Below, in pieces: positions 38,071 through 43,311 of a stretch of 43,311 bases of DNA. The position numbers and the translations under genes were made by a program. Origin of the DNA: a virus; IMG/VR virus record IMGVR_UViG_3300020579_000022, positions 1 through 43,311 of that record; one strand, written 5' to 3'. The notes below the pieces were generated by a model. The model was not told where the DNA came from and did not search any database. It saw nothing but the letters and a program-made list of their open reading frames with translations. Within the stretch, counting starts at the first letter, position 1, and each line of letters opens with the position of its first letter.

Positions 38071-38340
38071 AAGCCACTCGAAGGCGGCGTTGACTTGCTG
38101 GGCGTCGGATGTGGAGCCGCCGGAGTCTGGGTGGTATTGTTTCATGAGGGTGCGGTAGCCTGCTTTGATTAGTTTTTCTTTCCAGGTGCCGGTTGCAAGC
38201 TCGGCTAGCTCTCTGCGTTCTAGCTCGGCTTCGATCTCGGCTATTTGGGCCTTTGTAGTACGGAGATACCATTCTAGGTAGTCCATAGGGACTTCGGAGA
38301 GTGGGACATCTTTGTGGCGACCGAATGGAAATGTTTTCAT
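38050..38340 (-). CDS. DUF3820-like domain fused to a J-like domain
   Basis: 96 aa. Residues 1-30, FPFGRHKDVPLSEVPMDYLE, match the DUF3820/exodeoxyribonuclease X C-terminal-type motif (PFGKHKGxxLxEVPxDYLxW). Residues 58-92, KAGYRTLMKQYHPDSGGSTS, then AQQVNAAFEWLKK, match helices II-III of a J domain, including the HPD tripeptide. A J-like module could recruit the host DnaK chaperone. The domain pair recurs in phages as far as I know. Confidence 0.72.
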   Translation of the reverse strand: MKTFPFGRHKDVPLSEVPMDYLEWYLRTTKAQIAEIEAELERRELAELATGTWKEKLIKAGYRTLMKQYHPDSGGSTSDAQQVNAAFEWLKKHAAS

Positions 38341-38353
38341 CTGCCCTTCTCTT

Positions 38354-38426
38354 GCAGTGAGCTTTAGCTCACTGCCCTGCCCTTTTGAAGGTTAAGGCGA
38401 GGCAGTGGGCCTAACGGCCCACTGCC
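38354..38426 (-). repeat. Two hairpins in a 92-nt intergenic gap
   Basis: GCAGTGAGC / GCTCACTGC, loop TTTA (38354-38375), and GGCAGTGGGCC / GGCCCACTGCC, 11 bp, loop TAAC (38401-38426). The left arms share GCAGTG, so cross-pairing is possible. Confidence 0.85.
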
Positions 38427-38432
38427 GATGCC

Positions 38433-38663
38433 TTATACCTTCGCGTCGTTAAGCTTCGAGATTAGGTTGTCACAGTCATCGACGGTTTCTTCGAGGATTG
38501 TGGCTGTTGCTTCTATGTTAGTTCCCTTGGTGGACTCTTGGGCTTTCTCTGGGAGTTCTTCGAACTCTTCCCGTTCGTCATTGGAGGCTGACTCGAGGAT
38601 GGATTTGGCGTCCTCGATTTTTGAGATGGCTTCAGCAATTTCTTTACGACGTGCATCATTCAC
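38433..38663 (-). CDS. Small acidic coiled-coil-like phage protein
   Basis: 76 aa from the GTG at 38663 (AAAAGGAAAAATCAA upstream), which fits the recurring family start NDARRKEIAEAISKIEDAKS. An acidic helix pair follows (SNDEREEFEELPEKAQEST, then EETVDDCDNLISKLND). This two-helix pattern recurs in phage early regions; function unknown. Confidence 0.68.
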   Translation of the reverse strand: MNDARRKEIAEAISKIEDAKSILESASNDEREEFEELPEKAQESTKGTNIEATATILEETVDDCDNLISKLNDAKV

Positions 38664-38730
38664 TTGATTTTTCCTTTTCCAAGAGCGAAGACAGCCGGAT
38701 GTCAACTGTCTTCGGTATTGGAAATGGTTT

Positions 38731-38756
38731 GTAGACGCGCCGTTAGGCGCGTCTAC
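38731..38756 (-). repeat. 11-bp perfect hairpin, loop GTTA
   Basis: GTAGACGCGCC / GGCGCGTCTAC. The TAG stop of the 120-aa gene is at the base on the coding strand. Confidence 0.9.
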
Positions 38757-39115
38757 TCTTCTCTGGATTTGCGGTAGTCTTCTTCGATCTGGGCGATGCG
38801 AAGCTCTTCTATGTCTTCTGGGGACTGGATGCTGGGGATTGCTCCTTCAGCTTTTGTGAGAAGAGCTTTGGCTCGCCTCGCTTCGTTGTAGCGTTTGGTG
38901 TGTTTGATGCGCTCGGTTTCGAGGGCGATGGTCGTGTTTGTTTTGATGGGGTCAAGGAGGTAGTCGTTTGCACTGTAGCGCGCGAGGGCGCTGAGTTGTT
39001 TGTTGTCTTGTTCGCGGGCGAGGTGCTCCATGAGGCGGGACTTTTCGTTGAAGGCGTGCTGCCAATCGAGGGCGGCGGAGAGGAGGTCGATTAGGCGCGA
39101 TTGAAAGATGGGCAT
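38753..39115 (-). CDS. Helical hypothetical protein
   Basis: 120 aa. SRLIDLLSAALDWQHAFNEK, then TNTTIALETERIKHTKRYNE and IEELRIAQIEEDYRKSREE: helical and charged along its length, coiled-coil potential. No family recognised. It has ACAGGAGTCCTCA upstream of the ATG. Confidence 0.65.
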   Translation of the reverse strand: MPIFQSRLIDLLSAALDWQHAFNEKSRLMEHLAREQDNKQLSALARYSANDYLLDPIKTNTTIALETERIKHTKRYNEARRAKALLTKAEGAIPSIQSPEDIEELRIAQIEEDYRKSREE

Positions 39116-39142
39116 TGAGGACTCCTGTTAGGTGTTTCTGGT

Positions 39143-39397
39143 TCAGCCCCAAATCCAGTGGTAGATGGCGATGAAGGCCATAAAGGAGGCCCATGTTGAC
39201 CAGAAGATGCGAGTGTTGCGAACTTTGTGCGCAACACTCGCACTCGCAATCCTCGGGTGGCGCTGGCGGTAGTTGAAGTGGATGCGGGCGAGGACTTCTA
39301 TGGTCCCTAGATAGAGGGTTTGGAGGGCTAGGAGGATGAGGGCTACGAAGAATAGTCCGCTGCCTGTGAGGAAGCCGAATAGGGCTGCGCCGGCCAT
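39143..39397 (-). CDS. Small membrane protein
   Basis: 84 aa with two hydrophobic helices, about residues 4-34 (ALFGFLTGSGLFFVALILLA) and 66-83 (FWSTWASFMAFIAIYHWIW), and a basic loop between them. A holin-like or inner-membrane early protein is possible. Its position among early genes argues against a holin. The basic loop is encoded by a 13-bp hairpin (39208-39242). Confidence 0.62.
   Translation of the reverse strand: MAGAALFGFLTGSGLFFVALILLALQTLYLGTIEVLARIHFNYRQRHPRIASASVAHKVRNTRIFWSTWASFMAFIAIYHWIWG
39208..39242 (-). repeat. 13-bp hairpin in membrane-protein gene
   Basis: TGCGAGTGTTGCG / CGCAACACTCGCA, loop of 9, translated in the loop between the two membrane helices. Confidence 0.85.
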
Positions 39398-39412
39398 TGA
39401 AGGACTCCTTTC

Positions 39413-39440
39413 TTGAGTTTGGGCTAAAGCCCAAACTCAA
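39413..39440 (-). repeat. 12-bp perfect hairpin, loop TAAA
   Basis: TTGAGTTTGGGC / GCCCAAACTCAA. The TGA stop of the ParB-like gene is in the coding-strand 5' arm; the loop there reads TTTA. Confidence 0.9.
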
Positions 39441-39892
39441 TAATTCCTTTTGAGGAGGGGGCTGCGGCGCAGCTGCTCCTTGGTGATTGAGGGGAGGTTG
39501 TGAAGCTGGAATGGTTTCCATTGGGATGGTTCGAGGAGGTGGCCTTCGATGAATGTTTGTTTACGGAGGCAGGCGAGGAAGAAGCGGTGGTGTCCGTCCA
39601 CTAGCATGACGTTGGACGCGTTGTTTGTGAGAGTGCCATCTTTGGCCATTATGATGGGGTCTAGGGAAGCGACTGGTCTTTGCGACAGCTCGCGAATGCG
39701 AGCTGGCGCAATGACGTTCTCGGGGATGAATGTGGCTGCTAGGTCGTATTTGAGGGGGATTAAAAAGACTTCGAGCTGGGCCAGCTTTAGCTGGCCCACG
39801 CACCAGTCGCGGAGAGCGTGAGTGTCTATGTGGTAGTTTGTGCCGTCGTCGGCGACGAATGTGAAGATGGGCTTGAATGGATCAAAGGTCAT
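39437..39892 (-). CDS. ParB/Srx-like nuclease-fold protein
   Basis: 151 aa from the ATG at 39892 with GAGGAGTCCTCAA upstream. FIPENVIAPARIRELSQRPV, then DPIIMAKDGTLTNNASNVML and VDGHHRFFLACLRKQTF follow the ParB/sulfiredoxin core. VDGHHR takes the place of the usual GERR or DGHHR. Such domains occur in phage regulators and in enzymes that use NTPs. No extra domain is attached, so the role is unclear. Confidence 0.72.
   Translation of the reverse strand: MTFDPFKPIFTFVADDGTNYHIDTHALRDWCVGQLKLAQLEVFLIPLKYDLAATFIPENVIAPARIRELSQRPVASLDPIIMAKDGTLTNNASNVMLVDGHHRFFLACLRKQTFIEGHLLEPSQWKPFQLHNLPSITKEQLRRSPLLKRNY
39777..39798 (-). repeat. 9-bp hairpin, loop TTTA, inside ParB-like gene
   Basis: TGGGCCAGC / GCTGGCCCA, loop TTTA, in coding sequence. 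Confidence 0.75.
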
Positions 39893-40160
39893 TTGAGGAC
39901 TCCTCTTGAGATGATCCAAGCTTGCTTGGATCATCTCGGGGGCGGAAAGTGATGCCGAGGCCGGATTTCCACTCGAAGACGATGGAGTCGCCGCCGTCTG
40001 TGACGATTACGCGGGCTGTGATGCCGATGCGGGACGCCACGTTGGTTGTGTAGTGGTTGAAGGCTGTGACGGCCTCCTCGGCTGAGACGAAAGAGCGGAC
40101 CTTTTCGTAAGAGTTATCTTTGAAGAACTGATAGACACTGAACTCGTTGCGCTCGGTCAT
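39882..40160 (-). CDS. Small hypothetical protein
   Basis: 92 aa from the ATG at 40160. EFSVYQFFKDNSYEKVRSFV, SAEEAVTAFNHYTTN, then RVIVTDGGDSIVFEWKSGLG. Alpha/beta; a family of phage proteins with the VTDGGDxxVFEW end is familiar to me but uncharacterised. The last codons form a 14-bp hairpin. Confidence 0.68.
   Translation of the reverse strand: MTERNEFSVYQFFKDNSYEKVRSFVSAEEAVTAFNHYTTNVASRIGITARVIVTDGGDSIVFEWKSGLGITFRPRDDPSKLGSSQEESSNDL
39908..39937 (-). repeat. 14-bp hairpin with 2-nt loop
   Basis: GAGATGATCCAAGC / GCTTGGATCATCTC, loop TT. The next gene's GAGGAG follows it on the coding strand. Confidence 0.9.
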
Positions 40161-40179
40161 TGGAATGGTCTCCGGTTGT

Positions 40180-40213
40180 GGTAGTTGATTGAGCGCAAGC
40201 TCAATCAACTACC
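40180..40213 (-). repeat. 15-bp perfect hairpin, loop GCAA
   Basis: GGTAGTTGATTGAGC / GCTCAATCAACTACC. The TGA stop of the VWA-like gene is in the coding-strand 5' arm. Confidence 0.92.
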
Positions 40214-41136
40214 TCCTCAAGCTTTAGGGGGTCGTGCTCGGCTAGCTGGCGCTTGAGCCAGGACTCCGGGTCGGTCATGGATTCGTCGGCGGCGTGGAGG
40301 CCTGGGAGGGCCAAGGTTTCGCTGACGTGTGGCCACATGGGGGCGCAGAGGACTTCCATTTCATGGCGGGAGAGGGCGCGGTTGATGCGGAATGGCCAGC
40401 CGCCGCGGAAATCGTGATACTTCTCCTCGAGGGAGAAGAGGACTTGGCGGACAAAGGCTGGGTGGGTTAGGGCGTAGCAGGCTGTGGAGAGGTCGAGGGG
40501 CGATGTTTCGATCTTGGCTGCTACGCAGACGCAGTTGGATCTGGAGCTGCCGAAGCCGTAGGCTGATGCAGCTCCATCGTCGGCGCTGCCGAAATCCATG
40601 GCCCATAGCTCGATGGGGCGGTGCGCTGAGAGGGCACGGACTAGGGCGAGGATGGCGGTGCCACGGTTGCGGACTTGTTGTGCTGATATGGCTGCAGATA
40701 TGCCCAGGTCTACCATGATCGCAAGGGGCGCAGACTCCGTCTGCGCCCGTTGCCGGGTGCGCATGTTGAGGGGCTGACCGGCGATGTAGGCGGGGATGTT
40801 TGGGAATGCGCCTGAGATGTCGTCGGTCCATAGAGCGCGGGTGGAGGGCATTTGGATGTGCTCCTCCATGCGGTGGAGCAAGGCATCGCTTTGCTCCACG
40901 CCGGACTCGTCGCCGGTGAAGCAATAGGAGATTGCACTTTCTAGGCCAAGCTTCATGTCCCAGTAGTCGGAGGAGGAAGAGCCGCGAAGCTTGCTAGACT
41001 TAGCGAACTCTCCGAGTTCGCTAAGGCTTTGAGCGATGATATAGTGGACTAATTTGCCCGGCAGGTTTGGGATTGTCGATATCCCCCGCCCGTTTAGGGC
41101 GGGAGATAGCGACCGGGTGTGGCGGATGATGGTCAT
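40201..41136 (-). CDS. VWA-like partner of the AAA+ ATPase (CobT/DUF7192-like)
   Basis: 311 aa. The middle part APLAIMVDLGISAAISAQQV, then AILALVRALSAHRPIELWAM, looks like a von Willebrand A fold. The metal-site motif is degenerate (DLGIS in place of DxSxS). RTRQRAQTESAPLAI precedes it. Related phages carry such a protein beside a MoxR/CobS-type ATPase, as here (next gene upstream, 37 nt away). MoxR-VWA pairs act as protein-remodelling machines; the target is unknown. Hairpins at 40721-40755 and 40999-41025 are in the coding sequence. Confidence 0.6.
   Translation of the reverse strand: MTIIRHTRSLSPALNGRGISTIPNLPGKLVHYIIAQSLSELGEFAKSSKLRGSSSSDYWDMKLGLESAISYCFTGDESGVEQSDALLHRMEEHIQMPSTRALWTDDISGAFPNIPAYIAGQPLNMRTRQRAQTESAPLAIMVDLGISAAISAQQVRNRGTAILALVRALSAHRPIELWAMDFGSADDGAASAYGFGSSRSNCVCVAAKIETSPLDLSTACYALTHPAFVRQVLFSLEEKYHDFRGGWPFRINRALSRHEMEVLCAPMWPHVSETLALPGLHAADESMTDPESWLKRQLAEHDPLKLEEVVD
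40721..40755 (-). repeat. Hairpin at 40721 inside VWA-like gene
   Basis: 15-bp arms with one mismatch, loop TCC, in coding sequence at the edge of the VWA-like fold. Confidence 0.75.
40999..41025 (-). repeat. 12-bp perfect hairpin inside VWA-like gene
   Basis: CTTAGCGAACTC / GAGTTCGCTAAG, loop TCC, encoding part of SELGEFAKS near the N-terminus. Confidence 0.85.
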
Positions 41137-41151
41137 TGGAGTTCCTGTTTT

Positions 41152-41184
41152 TGATCAATTGACGGCTTGTCCGTCAATTGATCA
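41152..41184 (-). repeat. 14-bp perfect hairpin, loop CTTGT
   Basis: TGATCAATTGACGG / CCGTCAATTGATCA. The TGA stop of the AAA+ gene is in the coding-strand 5' arm. Confidence 0.92.
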
Positions 41185-42376
41185 GGTTCCGTTTGTCCGC
41201 TGGAATGTTGGCCAAGTATGTGAGTTCGGCGGCTTGGTCTGGGGTGAAGCCGGACTGGATTAGGGCTGAGCCGGCGATGCTGTGGCGCGGGTCAATTATG
41301 ACTTTGAGGCCTGCTTTCTTGGCGGCTGCTCGGGCAGCTTGGACTCGCTTGGTCCATGCGGGGTTTCCGCCGATGGCGAGTTCGAAGGGTTCGTCGTAGG
41401 GCCATGAGATTTTGACGGGGAAGCGGGAGAGGAATGCTGCGTCTATTTTGACGCGGCCTACGTAGTCGGCTGTTGCGCCGAGACCCCAGGTGTTGGCGGT
41501 TGCGAGGATGATGCTGTCTGGGTGGCGGGGCATGAGGCGGTCGGCGAAATCGCATTCGCCGTTGGCTAGGGCTGCGTTGAGGGCGAGGAGGGCGCTGTTC
41601 TCGCTTGAGTCCACGTCGTCGAATTGGTAGACGGCGGGGACTGTGTAGCCTTCGCGGAATGGGGTGGTGTGGTAGTTGCCGGTGGCGTCGCGGAAGCCGA
41701 TTAGCTTGTGCTCCATGGAGACGGCACCGTTGAAGAAGAATGGAAGGTTTAGGGCGGATGCGAGTTGGCGGCCGCCTGTGGTTTTGCCTGAGCCGGCTGG
41801 ACCGGCTATCCAGCAATTGGGGTGATAGCCGTCTGCTTGGCGAGATGAAGCGGCTCGGAGGAGGGTGAGGAATTGCGGGTGTTTGTGGCCGTCAGGGACT
41901 GTGAATGAGCCTTCCGGGGTGTTGACTGTGATATTGACTTCGCGGGTCTGTTCGAGAAGTTTCAGGGCCTCATCCATTGAGGATGAGAGGGAGTCGATTT
42001 TTTCTTCGAGGGATGAAATGGCATTTGCATGTGCGAGACGCTCGGATGAGAGCGTCGAAGCTATTTCGGATTTGAGCTTGGCGAGGCCTGTTAGGGCCAC
42101 GACGTGGTTGCTGCCGATTTGGGAGATTGCGGCGTCGAGGCGCCCTTTGAGCTTTAGGAGGTCGGCAGTTTGGGGGTCACTATTGGATGGTCCACCTTCA
42201 TTAGATGACGAGCTTGTCTCGTCATCCAATCCAAGGAGTTCTTCGGCTGATTTGCTGGAATAGGCCTGGGGTTTTGGGCTGGGCTCTTGGCCGGTGCCGT
42301 TGCAGCGATAGCAGGTGTAACCGGAGTTGTGTTTGCCGGTGCCTTTGCAGCGGAGGCAGGGTTTGAGGGTGGCCAT
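41174..42376 (-). CDS. MoxR/CobS-type AAA+ ATPase with DnaJ-type zinc finger
   Basis: 400 aa. Residues 7-29 hold two CxxCxGxG-like repeats (CLRCKGTG and CYRCNGTG), as in the zinc finger of DnaJ. A Ser/Asp-rich linker and a coiled coil (75-145) follow. The AAA+ core has Walker A GPAGSGKT (192-199), Walker B VYQFDDVDS (249-257), sensor 1 LATANT (N295) and an arginine finger FLSRF (R318). This is the MoxR/CobS group, which works with a VWA partner, here the next gene downstream. The zinc finger may bind unfolded protein or nucleic acid. Together they could remodel a host or phage protein complex early in infection. Confidence 0.78.
   Translation of the reverse strand: MATLKPCLRCKGTGKHNSGYTCYRCNGTGQEPSPKPQAYSSKSAEELLGLDDETSSSSNEGGPSNSDPQTADLLKLKGRLDAAISQIGSNHVVALTGLAKLKSEIASTLSSERLAHANAISSLEEKIDSLSSSMDEALKLLEQTREVNITVNTPEGSFTVPDGHKHPQFLTLLRAASSRQADGYHPNCWIAGPAGSGKTTGGRQLASALNLPFFFNGAVSMEHKLIGFRDATGNYHTTPFREGYTVPAVYQFDDVDSSENSALLALNAALANGECDFADRLMPRHPDSIILATANTWGLGATADYVGRVKIDAAFLSRFPVKISWPYDEPFELAIGGNPAWTKRVQAARAAAKKAGLKVIIDPRHSIAGSALIQSGFTPDQAAELTYLANIPADKRNLIN
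42204..42226 (-). repeat. 9-bp hairpin, loop CTTGT, in AAA+ gene
   Basis: GATGACGAG / CTCGTCATC, translated in the Asp/Ser-rich linker behind the zinc finger. Confidence 0.75.
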
Positions 42377-42393
42377 TGATTTGGGCTCTTTCT

Positions 42394-42636
42394 TTAATCG
42401 TCTTGGCCGGTGCGCTCGTCATTGACGAGCATATTGCCGATGTTGCATGCACGGAGGCGGCAGATGCCGTCTATATTAACCCAGAGGACTGAGCCGTCAG
42501 ATCGAATTTGTACTTCGACGATCTCGGGTGCGGTGATGTCGAGCATTCGGCCGGAATAGGTTTTGACTTTGGCTGCCTCGAGGGCAGCTACTTCGGTTTG
42601 GGAAGCTATGATGTCTAGGGTTTTGTCAGTGCTCAT
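42394..42636 (-). CDS. Small hypothetical protein
   Basis: 80 aa; ATG overlaps the upstream gene by 11 nt. An N-terminal helix (DKTLDIIASQTEVAALEAAK), then a beta half (PEIVEVQIRSDGSVLWVNID) ending CRLRACNIGNMLVNDER. A small hairpin (42414-42430) is in its last codons. No family recognised. Confidence 0.62.
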   Translation of the reverse strand: MSTDKTLDIIASQTEVAALEAAKVKTYSGRMLDITAPEIVEVQIRSDGSVLWVNIDGICRLRACNIGNMLVNDERTGQDD

Positions 42637-43087
42637 ATGAGGTCCTCGATGCGTTTGTTGACTGATTTGACGATGTTTGTTGGGTGGGGGGTGTGCGGGT
42701 GTTGTAGGCGGACTCGTAGGCTTTTAGTTGCGCGCCGGAGAGGCCGGGCTTGATGTGGCGGACTTCTACTTTGCCACCAGTATGTGCTCGAGCAGCGATG
42801 AGACGATCCGCTTCCGAGGATGATTTACGCCCTTGGGCGTAAAGCAGCCTCCCCTCAAGTTTGCAACATGGGCAGTGGGTGCCTATGACGGTTGAGGATT
42901 GGTGGTCGCGCAAGTGTTCGGAGATGCGGGTGTGGGACACGCCACAGCGGATGTGGAGGAGTAGGTTTGTGAGGATGGACTCCGCGCGGCCTGAGGTTAG
43001 GGGGAAGGATTGGGAGTTGAAGTGGACTATGAGGCCATGTGGGCCGTCGGTGATTTGGATGGAGTCGGATAAGAGAAGTTGTATCAT
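42626..43087 (-). CDS. First gene of the early operon; Cys-containing hypothetical protein
   Basis: 153 aa from the ATG at 43087 with GAGAGTCCCCA upstream. IQLLLSDSIQITDGPHGLIV, THCPCCKLEGRLLYAQGRKS and a Gln/Ser/Thr-rich C-terminus. CPCC with His nearby could bind zinc. Being first after the putative early promoter, it may act on the host. A 9-bp hairpin (42824-42843) is inside. No family recognised. Confidence 0.62.
   Translation of the reverse strand: MIQLLLSDSIQITDGPHGLIVHFNSQSFPLTSGRAESILTNLLLHIRCGVSHTRISEHLRDHQSSTVIGTHCPCCKLEGRLLYAQGRKSSSEADRLIAARAHTGGKVEVRHIKPGLSGAQLKAYESAYNTRTPPTQQTSSNQSTNASRTSYEH
42824..42843 (-). repeat. 9-bp hairpin, loop TT, in first early gene
   Basis: TTTACGCCC / GGGCGTAAA, in coding sequence just downstream of the CPCC motif. 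Confidence 0.7.
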
Positions 43088-43104
43088 TGGGGACTCTCTG
43101 CTTT

Positions 43105-43137
43105 TGAAGCTTGCCCGACTTGCTCGGGCAAGCTTCA
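43105..43137 (-). repeat. 14-bp perfect hairpin in early leader, loop CTTGC
   Basis: TGAAGCTTGCCCGA / TCGGGCAAGCTTCA. It lies in the untranslated leader of the early operon, just before the ribosome site of the first gene. Confidence 0.9.
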
Positions 43138-43181
43138 CAGAACAGGTAAGCCTAGCATGGGAATGTGGCCAAATTGGGGCG

Positions 43182-43206
43182 TTGGGATATGCTAATTTGG
43201 GATATG
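43182..43206 (+). repeat. Direct repeat TTGGGATATG x2
   Basis: Two exact copies (43182-43191 and 43197-43206) with a 15-nt period in the leader region of the early operon. They could be operator or iteron half-sites. Confidence 0.5.
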
Positions 43207-43236
43207 AGGTATGCATGTGGGGCATGATGTGATAGG

Positions 43237-43264
43237 GCTATATGCAAGCAAGGGAAAGAGGCAA
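43237..43264 (-). promoter_or_regulatory. Weak candidate promoter of the early operon
   Basis: On the minus strand TTGCCT (43259-43264), 16-nt spacer, TATAGC (43237-43242); each box matches 4 of 6 consensus bases. It is the best sigma-70-like site between the right end and the first early gene. The 43138-43290 stretch holds no convincing ORF. Confidence 0.3.
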
Positions 43265-43289
43265 GGGGGGGAGGCAGTCTAGGAGTTTG

Positions 43290-43311
43290 TTTTTTTTTTT
43301 TTTTTTTTTTT
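43290..43311 (+). other. 22-base poly-T run at the right edge
   Basis: Uninterrupted T run ending the window, after AGGAGTTTG. Probably a tailing, sequencing or assembly artefact at a molecule or contig end rather than genome sequence. Confidence 0.6.

Noticed and set aside
557-43137. Hairpins as ordinary intrinsic terminators
   Set aside because: Almost none is followed by a T-tract, many lie inside genes or before every gene of an operon, and some overlap start codons. Termination at each would prevent operon expression.
557-43137. Hairpins as a CRISPR array or one repeated mobile element
   Set aside because: Arm sequences are unrelated between copies, spacing is irregular, and no cas gene or transposase is present. 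Only loops and architecture are shared.
9365-43137. Hairpins as N4-type virion RNA polymerase promoters
   Set aside because: No giant virion RNA polymerase gene is seen in the window, the stems are far longer than N4 promoter stems, and they occur at gene ends on the sense strand.
43290-43311. Poly-T as a real terminator tail
   Set aside because: No stem precedes it on the + strand and the run reaches the sequence edge, which is typical of an artefact.

Overview
The window is the larger part of a tailed-phage genome with podovirus (P22-like) virion architecture, probably from a metagenome. No rRNA, tRNA, CRISPR or insertion sequence was seen. The left end cuts into a gene. The right end runs into 22 consecutive T residues, which looks like a library or assembly edge. 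Terminase, portal and lysis genes are not visible and presumably lie left of the window. The host is most likely an alphaproteobacterium. The main clue is a phage-borne PEP-CTERM protein of the PEPxxWA type, a variant typical of that class; this is inference.

Left arm (1-20958, + strand, late genes): a partial low-complexity ORF; a large protein ending in an ADP-ribosyltransferase-like domain; scaffold; P22-type coat; an Ig-like protein and small head-associated proteins; a gp4-like adaptor; two paralogous small structural proteins; three fibre-like genes (one mixed, one Gly-rich, one collagen-like); gp10-like tail protein; a sulfotransferase-like and a GNAT-like gene; four probable ejection genes; and a solo LuxR-type HTH protein. 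The last gene meets the right arm tail to tail with a 14-bp overlap.

Right arm (20945-43087, - strand, early/replication genes), read from the right end inwards: many small, overlapping, conserved phage genes of unknown role; a MoxR-type AAA+ ATPase with a VWA-like partner; ParB-like, wHTH and Xre regulators; an accessory PEP-CTERM gene with its own promoter; SLOG protein; PD-(D/E)XK nuclease; RecA-like ATPase; ParB-methyltransferase fusion; UDG-exonuclease; DUF1937 protein; family A polymerase; and a DUF3987-type helicase. The UDG-exonuclease and the polymerase look like two halves of one enzyme, with the DUF1937 gene inserted inside the exonuclease domain between motifs ExoII and ExoIII.

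The most unusual signal is not a gene. More than 60 perfect or near-perfect hairpins (arms 9-18 bp, loops mostly 2-6 nt) are scattered over both arms and concentrated at gene ends and starts. Arm sequences are unrelated from copy to copy, but a small set of loops recurs (TTTA/TAAA, TTT/AAA, CTTGT/ACAAG, CTTGC, TCT, GTTA). Some loops hold the in-frame stop codon of the upstream gene. Some 3' arms hold the Shine-Dalgarno sequence of the next gene. Several sit inside coding sequence, including one protein's interdomain linker. Micro-ORFs bridge some of them. They have no U-tracts, so they are not ordinary terminators. A phage-wide system of RNA processing, translational coupling or palindrome insertion is the best candidate here for something undescribed.
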